From the NCBI GenBank assembly GCA_038206355.1, contig JBBRAY010000007.1, positions 57,860-121,859 on the forward strand: 64,000 bases of DNA, in the 5' to 3' direction. The position numbers and the translations under genes were made by a program. Numbering within the stretch: the stretch's first letter is position 1; each line of letters opens with the position of its first letter. The notes under the pieces were generated by a model. It had not been told where the DNA came from and made no database searches. It saw only the letters and a program-made list of their open reading frames with translations. The DNA is from JAPLDB01 sp038206355. Its GTDB lineage: Bacteria > Bacteroidota > Bacteroidia > AKYH767-A > 2013-40CM-41-45. Below are positions 37,401-44,444 of the stretch, piece after piece.

Positions 37401-40208
37401 AAAGTTTGCGAAGATGCTTGTAGATATCGAGCTTGTACAACCTGCCGTATCAGTCACTGTTAGTGATACCACATAGTTTGGCAATCCTGATGTATAGATA
37501 TGCACCGGGTTTTGTATGGTTGAACTTGTTCCGTCCCCGAAATTCCAGAACCACGTATTGGGGTTTACTGAAGAATCTAGAAGTGATATCTCTGTGCTTT
37601 GACAGGATGCATTTTGTTGAAATCCGAACTGTGCCCGTGGCCCGGATACCTGAACAATGCTGTCCATCTGGAAAACTGATACAAGTCCAAGCGTATCCCA
37701 GGTTGTCAGCGTAACATCATAAACACCGGGATTGAAATAAACGTGACTTGGAAATTGCTGACTGCTTGAATCTCCGTCACCAAAGTTCCACGACCATGCA
37801 ACTGACCCATTCACGATTTTCGAAAAAGCAACGTTGAGTGGGGCACATCCAAACTGAACTTCAGGAACTCCCGGATTTCCGGTTGGTACCGGTGTTGTAT
37901 CAGGGACTCCGAAATTGAATGGAGGCGGTGCGTAAAATAGTGTGCATTGCCCGTTTGTAATAGTAAGTGTTACATTATAGGCTCCGCCAACATTATATAA
38001 GTGCTGTGGATCTTCAAGCGTTGAACTGCCGCCATCACCGAAATCCCAGACCCATCCTGTAGCTCCTACTGAGTTGGCAAAGAAATCAACGATCATTGGA
38101 AATGTAGTACCGTTTGGAACACCGTAAAAGTTGGCGCCAAATGGTTCAAAATACACGCTGTTACTTTGCATGGTTGTATATGAGCAACCATCAGCAGTTG
38201 TAATGGTTAACGACACGCTGTGAAATCCTCCGACTGCATAGGTATGTTGCGGATGTTGAAGGGTTGAATATGTTCCATCCCCGAAATTCCAGAACCACGA
38301 TACAGCATTGAGGGAGGTATCTTGAAATGTTGAAATATAAGGTGGGCAAGGCGTCTCTGTGTGAGTGAACCCCGCATAACCTCCCGTTACAATAAAAGTA
38401 CTGAAGTTACTTATCAATTGCTGACATCCGCCGCCGGCAGAAGTAGTGGTAAGCGCTACAACGTATGTTCCGGGTGAAGTGTATACATGAACAGGATTCT
38501 GTAATGTAGATGTTGTTCCGTCACCGAAATCCCACAACCAGCCAATCGAACCAATTGTAGCATCAGTAAACTGAGCCGTAAGTGGCGCACAACCCGTAGT
38601 GGGTGGAGGTGGCATGTAACCCGCCGCCGGATTGACCGTCTGAATATAGGCTTGTTTTGTAAGCGTACTCGTGCAGCCTGAAGTGTCTGTTACCACTAGT
38701 GAAACGTTAAAAGTTCCTGACGTGGTATATGTATGTGATGGTAATTGTTGTGTTGATGTTGTACCGTCACCAAAATCCCAGAAGTAAGAGAGTTGATTTC
38801 CGGTCGAGAAATTTGTAAAATTTACATTTAGTGGCGGGCATCCCACTCTCGGATTGGCAGCAAATAGTGCACGTGAATTTGAAACCTTGACCAGACCTAA
38901 CTTAATATGGCCTCTTGTACATCCGGTCGGTCCCCAGCATTTCAGCAAAACATTGTATGTTCCGTTTCCGGTATAAACATGACTTGGATTAAACAGATTT
39001 GAAGTCGTACCATCGCCAAAAGTCCATTTACAGGAATCATAATTTGTCGACAGGTTTGTAAAGTTGACTGTAAGTGGCGAACACCCGATTGTCGTTGTGT
39101 AACTGAAGTCAACCGTAGGAGTGGCACCTGCAACTATATAGTTTATTTTAGTCAGTGTATCAGAACATCCATTTGCAGTCGTAACCATAAATGTCACGGA
39201 ATAATTTCCCGGATTCTGATAGGTATGAACCGGATCCAGTTGTGTGGATGTAGTTCCGTCACCGAAAAGCCACATCACTGATGAGGCGTTCGCTGTCGTA
39301 TTATAAAAATGTGTGTTAAATGGAGCGCACCCTGTATCATTGGTAGCATAGAAACCTGCCAGGAAGGCAGAGCCCACATTGATAGGAACCGGTTGATCGC
39401 TCGTATCCGTGCATCCATGATTGTCAGTTGCAATCAGCGTAACGTTATATTGCCCCGCTGAATTAAATGTATGAGACGGATTTGCAGACGTGCTGCTTTG
39501 TCCGTCACCGAAACTCCATTGATAAATGGTGAGTCCGGGTGAGTTGCAACTAAATGTGTAAACAGTACTTGGATCGCAGCTGGAAGTGTAATTGCTTGAA
39601 ATGATAATATCCGGCCGCGGATAAACAGTAATATATTGGTTTTGGATTTTCTGATCCGTGCAACCAAAGGAATTGGTAACAATCAATGTAATGGTAAAAG
39701 TTCCGGCTAAAGTATAACTGTGCGTCGGACTGAATTGAGTAGATGTTGTTCCATCTCCAAAATCCCATAAGTAACCTGCGCCACCTGTTGAATTATTTAC
39801 AAATGAAAACGTGTTATTGTCCAGACAAGACGTAGTAGTGGTTGCAGTAAAGGAGGCACTGGGTTTGGGAACTACAGTGATGAAATTCACATACCTCGCT
39901 GTATCTTTTGCACCACTGCCGTCAGTTGCAATAAGTGTAACAGTGTAGCTACCTGTATTGATATACAGATTACTAGGATTCGGAAGTGTGGAAGTATTTC
40001 CGTTTCCAAGCATCCAGTAATAGGAGACAGCACCCGTTGACGTGTTTGTAAACTGTACACTCAGCGGTGAACATCCCGAAGTCTGGCTTGCCGTAAACGA
40101 AGCATTCGGAGTTGCAAAACCCTTTACCTGGATCAGTATAAAGAGCAATACAAGGAGGTGCCGGATCTTCGTTTTAAGTAGTATGTGTGTTTTCTGATGT
40201 GGTTCCAT
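34404..40208 (-). CDS. Giant exported PKD-repeat / fibronectin-like surface protein
   Basis: 1934 residues with a signal peptide (cleavage near KGFA-TP, residue 33). I count 19 consecutive PKD domains, each about 85-95 residues and recognisable by W-x-F-G-D-G followed by S-T..NP.H.Y...G.Y.V.L.V; a few are degenerate (WMLGNG, WHFGTSD, WDFGNG). Four fibronectin-III-like domains follow (from about 1560), including VEITWENNAAIDLGGYILYRL and VHLNWTKYSG. Such proteins are usually secreted by the T9SS and act in adhesion or gliding, but no type A or type B sorting domain is present: the frame stops inside the last fn3 domain (..ATDYYYQE). It is 60 nt downstream of the small secreted gene at 40269. 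Confidence 0.9.
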   Translation of the reverse strand: MEPHQKTHILLKTKIRHLLVLLFILIQVKGFATPNASFTASQTSGCSPLSVQFTNTSTGAVSYYWMLGNGNTSTLPNPSNLYINTGSYTVTLIATDGSGAKDTARYVNFITVVPKPSASFTATTTTSCLDNNTFSFVNNSTGGAGYLWDFGDGTTSTQFSPTHSYTLAGTFTITLIVTNSFGCTDQKIQNQYITVYPRPDIIISSNYTSSCDPSTVYTFSCNSPGLTIYQWSFGDGQSSTSANPSHTFNSAGQYNVTLIATDNHGCTDTSDQPVPINVGSAFLAGFYATNDTGCAPFNTHFYNTTANASSVMWLFGDGTTSTQLDPVHTYQNPGNYSVTFMVTTANGCSDTLTKINYIVAGATPTVDFSYTTTIGCSPLTVNFTNLSTNYDSCKWTFGDGTTSNLFNPSHVYTGNGTYNVLLKCWGPTGCTRGHIKLGLVKVSNSRALFAANPRVGCPPLNVNFTNFSTGNQLSYFWDFGDGTTSTQQLPSHTYTTSGTFNVSLVVTDTSGCTSTLTKQAYIQTVNPAAGYMPPPPTTGCAPLTAQFTDATIGSIGWLWDFGDGTTSTLQNPVHVYTSPGTYVVALTTTSAGGGCQQLISNFSTFIVTGGYAGFTHTETPCPPYISTFQDTSLNAVSWFWNFGDGTYSTLQHPQHTYAVGGFHSVSLTITTADGCSYTTMQSNSVYFEPFGANFYGVPNGTTFPMIVDFFANSVGATGWVWDFGDGGSSTLEDPQHLYNVGGAYNVTLTITNGQCTLFYAPPPFNFGVPDTTPVPTGNPGVPEVQFGCAPLNVAFSKIVNGSVAWSWNFGDGDSSSQQFPSHVYFNPGVYDVTLTTWDTLGLVSVFQMDSIVQVSGPRAQFGFQQNASCQSTEISLLDSSVNPNTWFWNFGDGTSSTIQNPVHIYTSGLPNYVVSLTVTDTAGCTSSISTSIFANFVSPIQASETEMCGLDTVHFATSLQNYPSYLWDFGDGTTSNQPNPGHVYTAEGNYTATLTVTDNSGCAQTFTVFPAIAISLPQAMFSLHGPGRRCDEILVNFNNLSTNADGYLWDFGDGINSTVEIPAHNYTVAGIYDVSLTVYRGSCISTYTIPQAVRVDTAYANFSYVIDGICLPITVAFTDLSANAVSWNWHFGTSDTSNLQNPVHVYDTIPTHYMWLAIVDANGCRDTMRSVPFSPLNAIFSADVDSGCTPMSVHFTNNSVMATSQHWDFGDGTTSTLRDPDHIYTTPGNYTVTLVVNAGPTYNNCTDTMKLLAGIHVREPIARFATPDLYSCAPSIVQFTDSSIDTDTYLWDFGDSSTSTNANPTHIYNTPGIYTVTLIASTSVGCADTLTIPQYITVLGPITKFAATTTEGCVPFHVDFTDQSQNAVDWSWNFGDGNSLQTTNSFNNYLDTGTFTVTLVTHDTAGCSSYYEYPQKVIVHPVPASAFSTPNTNGCMPYATNFINASTGADSSIWIFGDGSTSTGTNASHTYNIPGNYSVQLVSINQYGCRDTARASTPVQVLATPAPVFTASASQGCAPLFVHFTSSVTWSQGASYLWDFGNGVTSTSQNPDILFSNPGFYSVSLTVTNNNGCSDNINFPAMIHVFDTLPPNVSNILSVSVTSNTTVEITWENNAAIDLGGYILYRLNNNSGLYQSIYSELNINNTNYSINPHYIDSGLNTLPNVYSYKLQTLDICGNTIPLDQLTAHSTINVASQRDAGGTGIDVRWNAYGGCPVSSYIIYRCRPGESWSYLVTVPADSLSYLDSTFDCPHEYAYRITATDLCGNPYISNSDTSQTIPLNILADQVVDVVRSTVEANDFVLTEWKLPVVHPEKVVQFDLYRSTDNTNFSFIKSLPPLQTDYLDHDVDVQNNHYYYRILVINTCDIAEDLSGNTSTIILKGEMFEDRSVHLNWTKYSGWEMGIDYYIIEKQDDLGNWILLKQLPGEATDYYYQE

Positions 40209-40268
40209 TGAGGACTCACGTATCCCGTAAGTATGTTTAATTGGTTACTGCTTATAATGTCCGGTGAG

Positions 40269-40727
40269 TTATTTCACCATTACCATTCGACTTCCCTTGT
40301 CGATGAACAATGGATTCTCAGGTGAATTGACTTCCTGGGGATCCGCCTGCGCAACGAGGTTTCCGTCATTATTAATTTGCTTTACCCTGTAATGAATGGT
40401 TCCGGTAGCAGGTTTAGTATCCACCCAGCTATAAAGAAGTTCAATCGGTGAACCAATACCTTCTTTTAAACCAACAGGCTCATATTCCAATCCGTCCTGT
40501 GAACGCTCGATTACATATATACAATCAATTGAATTTGATTTAGCAATCCAGTTCAGATATACTTTACCTGAATTAAAGACCACTGTCTGCTTTGTAAACT
40601 CAAGTTTTCCCGGATCTCCTGAAATTGCTGCTGACTGTGCGAATGTGCTTACCGTGGCGAATACCAGGAAGAACAATACCACTAGTTCAAGTGCGTAAAC
40701 AAAGATTTTGTTGGATGCTGTTTTCAT
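40269..40727 (-). CDS. Secreted single-domain fibronectin-like protein
   Basis: 152 residues from the ATG at 40727, chosen because it yields a good signal peptide (VLFFLVFATVSTFAQ); in-frame upstream Mets at 40781 and 40847 would bury it behind 22-40 polar residues. The mature part is one fn3-like beta domain: VYLNWIAKSNSIDCIYVIERSQDG then LYSWVDTKPATGTIHYRVKQIN, the layout that normally precedes a T9SS sorting domain, which is missing here. Probably co-transcribed with the giant PKD gene. Its upstream region carries several TTACA/TGTAA inverted repeats. Confidence 0.75.
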   Translation of the reverse strand: MKTASNKIFVYALELVVLFFLVFATVSTFAQSAAISGDPGKLEFTKQTVVFNSGKVYLNWIAKSNSIDCIYVIERSQDGLEYEPVGLKEGIGSPIELLYSWVDTKPATGTIHYRVKQINNDGNLVAQADPQEVNSPENPLFIDKGSRMVMVK

Positions 40728-40852
40728 TTTTAAGGATTGATAAATGTTTGTTTGCTGAATGCTGGTAAGAGTTGCTTTCATTTTTTTAATAATTTGTTTA
40801 TGGGAATTTATACCCTGAGAGGGTCTTGTTGTTTGCACAACCCCCATCCTGT

Positions 40853-40994
40853 CTTACATCTGTAAGGTTTTTGCCATTTGTTGTAAGAATAAATCCGTAG
40901 ATGCTTTACTTTTTGGAATAATTCTTACAAAAATCGGGTTGAGGAAAAATGTTACATCGGCTGTAAGAAAAATATCGCGTTTGATTGTATTACA
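40853..40994. promoter_or_regulatory. Cluster of TTACA/TGTAA inverted repeats (putative operators)
   Basis: Between divergent genes: CTTACA-TC-TGTAAG (40853-40866), TTGTAAGAAT (40881-40890) paired with ATTCTTACAA (40921-40930), TTACA-TCGGC-TGTAA (40952-40966) and TGTA-T-TACA (40986-40994), with one more TTACA at 41001. The same half-site is used in four arrangements with different spacing, as expected for a cooperatively binding dimeric regulator. The regulator is not known. Confidence 0.6.
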
Positions 40995-41102
40995 TTTTTA
41001 TTACAGAAAAATGCATACATGTGAATCTTAGCGACGAATCATCGCGTTAAAAACACAAATCGAATTGAAAAAAATCAAACGCTAAAATATAACCAGACAA
41101 TA

Positions 41103-42560
41103 ATGGAAACGCTAAACAAAACAATCAAGAAGCTTACCGAGAATGATTATCAGCAGCTTTTATCAGCTGTGGCCGGACGTAAAAACAACAAGCCTTATAC
41201 AGTACTTGAATCTGCACGTCACCATGATTATGACGAAAATAAAATGATGGAGGTGCTTTCCGTAAACCCAAGCACATACTATACACTAAAAAGCCGCCTC
41301 AATGAAAAGATCGCTGCCTATCTTTCAAAGAATATGGATAATCCCATTAATGCCTTGAAAGAAAAAGTGGCCATGGTTCCTGCCATGCTTTTTGGAAATG
41401 ATCGCGAAGTTTCCATCCGTGCACTGAAAAATCTCGAAAAGCAGTTGATTGAATACGATCTTTCAAACGAATTAATCACAGTTTATAAAGCCCTTGCCCG
41501 CTTAAGCATGCACAATGGCGACTACGATTTTTATGAACGTGAATACAACCGCCACGTTGCCTATTCCCTGGCTGTAGTGAAAGCTGAAGATATGTTTTTT
41601 GAATTTACAAAACGGGCCGGCCTTTACCAGCTCACAAAAGAACAAAGTGATCTTGATGCGCTGCAAACAAACCTCAGGGAACTCACCAATATTTCTGAAT
41701 TGTATCACGGTCACCGGTTATTTGTTATTTATAACATCGTTCACACGTATTACCTCTGCATCAACACGCAGCGTAAAGAAAATCTGCAGGCACTTGAAAT
41801 TGAGATTGACAACATTCTGCAGCAAATCAGAAAACATTTTGAAACGTATGAAATGGATACCTTTTATCAGAGTATCCGCTTTATCGTGGATTTCTTATAC
41901 TTCGAATATTACACCCGCACAGGAAATATGGTGCGCGCTGAACATCATTTTCAGATGATCAATCGCCAGGTACCTGATATTTCTTTCAAACCGGTTTTTA
42001 GTTTTTATGTCATGCAATACCTGAATGCAAGTGTTGAAAGATACCTCGCAGGCGGAGATATTTCAGGACTTACAGGAACTATCAATGAACTGGAAACAAA
42101 TTTTGATACCGAAAACAACGACCCATACCCTTTCATTCATTTCCAACGTTACCTCGCCATCAGTAAATTTTATTCAGGCGATTATTCCGGTGCTGCCAAG
42201 TGTATCAATAGCCTGAGAAACGAAATCAGTATGAAGAGATTTTTTCATACCGATGTGGAATGCAAACTTTTTCAGGCACTTAATTATTGCATGATCGGGG
42301 AAGATGGGTTGTGTAATCAGCTACTCCAAAGTGTAAAACGTCAGGTTTCAGAAGATGAAACCAACTATGAATCTGCCAATATGTTTATCCGCATGATCAA
42401 AGCAGCATTGAAGCCGGATGAATTTCGTCGCAAAGTGAGTAAACTGAATGATGCATGGCATGCCTTTTCAAATGCCAATACCGGATCAAGAAAAATCCTC
42501 ACCTTTCTCAAACTTGATGAATCAGCACTGAGAAGAATGGCGAATCCGATAAAGGATTAA
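41103..42560 (+). CDS. Helical-repeat protein with a possible N-terminal helix-turn-helix
   Basis: 485 residues, cytoplasmic, nearly all-helical. The first 80 residues contain YDENKMMEVLSVNPSTYYTLKSRLNEKIAAYL, whose helix-turn-helix pattern resembles a DNA-binding segment. The rest looks like irregular TPR-type helical pairs (ERYLAGGDISGLTGTINELE, FYSGDYSGAAKCINSLRNE). I do not recognise a named family. Because it is divergent from the PKD-protein operon across a cluster of inverted repeats, a role as local regulator is plausible but unproven. A strong bidirectional terminator follows. Confidence 0.72.
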   Translation: METLNKTIKKLTENDYQQLLSAVAGRKNNKPYTVLESARHHDYDENKMMEVLSVNPSTYYTLKSRLNEKIAAYLSKNMDNPINALKEKVAMVPAMLFGNDREVSIRALKNLEKQLIEYDLSNELITVYKALARLSMHNGDYDFYEREYNRHVAYSLAVVKAEDMFFEFTKRAGLYQLTKEQSDLDALQTNLRELTNISELYHGHRLFVIYNIVHTYYLCINTQRKENLQALEIEIDNILQQIRKHFETYEMDTFYQSIRFIVDFLYFEYYTRTGNMVRAEHHFQMINRQVPDISFKPVFSFYVMQYLNASVERYLAGGDISGLTGTINELETNFDTENNDPYPFIHFQRYLAISKFYSGDYSGAAKCINSLRNEISMKRFFHTDVECKLFQALNYCMIGEDGLCNQLLQSVKRQVSEDETNYESANMFIRMIKAALKPDEFRRKVSKLNDAWHAFSNANTGSRKILTFLKLDESALRRMANPIKD

Positions 42561-42586
42561 AAATCTAAAAAGCAAACCCCAATAAA

Positions 42587-42618
42587 AAAGCCCTTCTGAA
42601 AATTTCAGAGGGGCTTTG
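42587..42618. terminator. Bidirectional terminator between convergent genes
   Basis: AAGCCCTTCTGAAA (from 42589) pairs with TTTCAGAGGGGCTT (to 42616), with one G-T wobble, flanked by A-run and T-rich sequence on both sides. It serves the 41103 gene and the T9SS protein gene. Confidence 0.85.
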
Positions 42619-42638
42619 TAATTATTTTATGGTCAATA

Positions 42639-44354
42639 TTATTTTCCGGAAATCACCAGCTGTTTGGTGATGATGGTCTTTTCTGATCTGATCACAACCG
42701 AATAAATGCCTTGCGGATAAGAACGGAGGTCGAGTTGACTGGTTCCTTCATTTGCCGACTGAACAAAAACTGATTTTCCCAGCATATCGTAAACAGTTAT
42801 TTCACTTATTTCTTTTAACCCTCTTACTGTAACCAGCCCATTTGATGGATTTGGATAAACAGATAAAGCAGCGCTATTAATTGCAGGAAGGGAATTCGGA
42901 CCTGAATAATATACATTGATATCATCTATCTTAAGTGAAGTGGATGAATCCTGATTTGTAACATGCCATCCGATATAATAATTTCCTGATGTACCGTCAG
43001 CAAGATAAATAGAGCTACTGCTGATTGTCCAGTTTGAAGTATTTACAAGCATCGTTGGTACCAATGTCGCAACTACAGTTGCAGGGTCCTGATCAGTGCA
43101 AAGGATGACTTCCATGTTGGACTGGTAAGCAGGAGAAAATGTACGGTAATAAAAGTCCAATTGGTAAACATTCGCTGCATCAAGTCCCAGGCACGTAGAG
43201 AAATAATAATCATTGGCCTGGTTGGTCGGAAGTTCATGAGAATAATCAGCACAAACTGATCCTGCATGCGGAAGTATAGTGGAAGTTCCCCAGGTTACAA
43301 AATCTGCATCTGCATCAATGTTCACCCACCCCGTTAAGTCATCTGTTGACTCAAAGCCCTGTGTATATGGCGTTACCTGATCAACAACATGAGGTCCGCT
43401 GTAAAGGTCAAGGGAGAACTGATCATTTGAATTGTCAGCATCAGCGGATACAATTGTACTCGCAAGTATATTATGTGCACCGGGAGCGGATAAATCTGCA
43501 GTTGCAGTAAATGTGTATGTCATCGTTCCACCGGGAGCAATCGTATCAGTAATGTGTTCTACGGGATTTGATAGTCCGTCAGAAAACGTTACGTCAAAAT
43601 CACTCATATCTGCTGAAGCGAAATTCTTAATTTCAATAGTTACAGTTTCAGTACCTGAAAGCAATGAACATGAAGAAACCGGTGAGGTAATATTGGTAAC
43701 TCCGCCGTCAGCGGCAGCTACTTCATAAAGCCCAATGTCATCTACCTCCCAGAAATATTCAGCAGTTCCAATGTATTCAAATTTGATGTAAACAGTTGAC
43801 ATACCTGCTGCATCAGCCGAAATGTCAATGTCAAGTGCATTTGGATTTGCTGTCGTCTGACCCGAACCAAGCCCTGCTTCTGCATGGTATACGTCAGTCC
43901 AGATTATACCATCATTACTAACCCATACAATACCAAGACTGGTACTCCATTGCACAAAATATTCATTGAAAGTGAGATGCACATTTGCTTTTGAAGAACA
44001 GTCAATTGCGTCTGTAATAAGTTCTGCGTCAGCGCCACCGGGGAAGGCAGAATCACTGTCCAGAATAACATAACCATTTGCAGCTGAGGTACCTGCATTA
44101 CTCAGATTGCCAAAACCGATTGATGACCCTGTGGTTGTATATCTCCACATAACACCGTCGCCGGCGTTGTCATTATTTTGCCATGTCCCGGGTATGCCAC
44201 CTGAGAAATCCTGCATATAAAAAGGAACCGTCTGAACGGAATTTGGCCCGGAATGTCTGGCCGTACCGTTTTTGTTGTTTCCGGAAGGATTTGATGCCAT
44301 CACCGAAGTAATGAGCATCAAAAACACAAAAGTGTAAGTAGTGATTTTTTTCAT
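42639..44354 (-). CDS. T9SS-secreted protein with two cleaved-adhesin-like domains
   Basis: 571 residues with a signal peptide (LMLITSVMA). Two jelly-roll domains of the 'choice-of-anchor J' / cleaved-adhesin type: first at VPFYMQDFSGGIPGTWQNND, second at VTPYTQGFESTDDLTGWVNID, separated by a CARDB-like domain (ETVTIEIKNFASADMSDFDV). The C-terminal 75 residues are a clear type A sorting domain: LSVYPNPSNGLVTVRG, ITVYDMLGKSV and YPQGIYSVVIRSEKTIITKQ. It should be exported by Sec, passed through the T9SS and attached or released at the surface. Confidence 0.92.
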   Translation of the reverse strand: MKKITTYTFVFLMLITSVMASNPSGNNKNGTARHSGPNSVQTVPFYMQDFSGGIPGTWQNNDNAGDGVMWRYTTTGSSIGFGNLSNAGTSAANGYVILDSDSAFPGGADAELITDAIDCSSKANVHLTFNEYFVQWSTSLGIVWVSNDGIIWTDVYHAEAGLGSGQTTANPNALDIDISADAAGMSTVYIKFEYIGTAEYFWEVDDIGLYEVAAADGGVTNITSPVSSCSLLSGTETVTIEIKNFASADMSDFDVTFSDGLSNPVEHITDTIAPGGTMTYTFTATADLSAPGAHNILASTIVSADADNSNDQFSLDLYSGPHVVDQVTPYTQGFESTDDLTGWVNIDADADFVTWGTSTILPHAGSVCADYSHELPTNQANDYYFSTCLGLDAANVYQLDFYYRTFSPAYQSNMEVILCTDQDPATVVATLVPTMLVNTSNWTISSSSIYLADGTSGNYYIGWHVTNQDSSTSLKIDDINVYYSGPNSLPAINSAALSVYPNPSNGLVTVRGLKEISEITVYDMLGKSVFVQSANEGTSQLDLRSYPQGIYSVVIRSEKTIITKQLVISGK

Positions 44355-44381
44355 AAAATAGGAAGTTTAATATAAGGGTTT

Positions 44382-44412
44382 CAAATATAGAATTTATTAC
44401 TGAGTGAGCAAA
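44382..44412 (-). promoter_or_regulatory. Promoter of the T9SS protein gene
   Basis: On the minus strand TTTG (44409-44412), exactly 19 nt, TATATTTG (44382-44389): a complete Bacteroidota -33/-7 promoter, 27 nt before the start codon. Confidence 0.7.
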
Positions 44413-44444
44413 ATCATGTTCCCCGTAATAACCTGATGTTACTG

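Noticed and set aside
34404..40208. Recent tandem DNA duplication in the PKD gene
   Set aside because: The 19 domains are similar in protein pattern but well diverged in DNA, so this is an old repeat family, with no sign of recent copying or assembly collapse.
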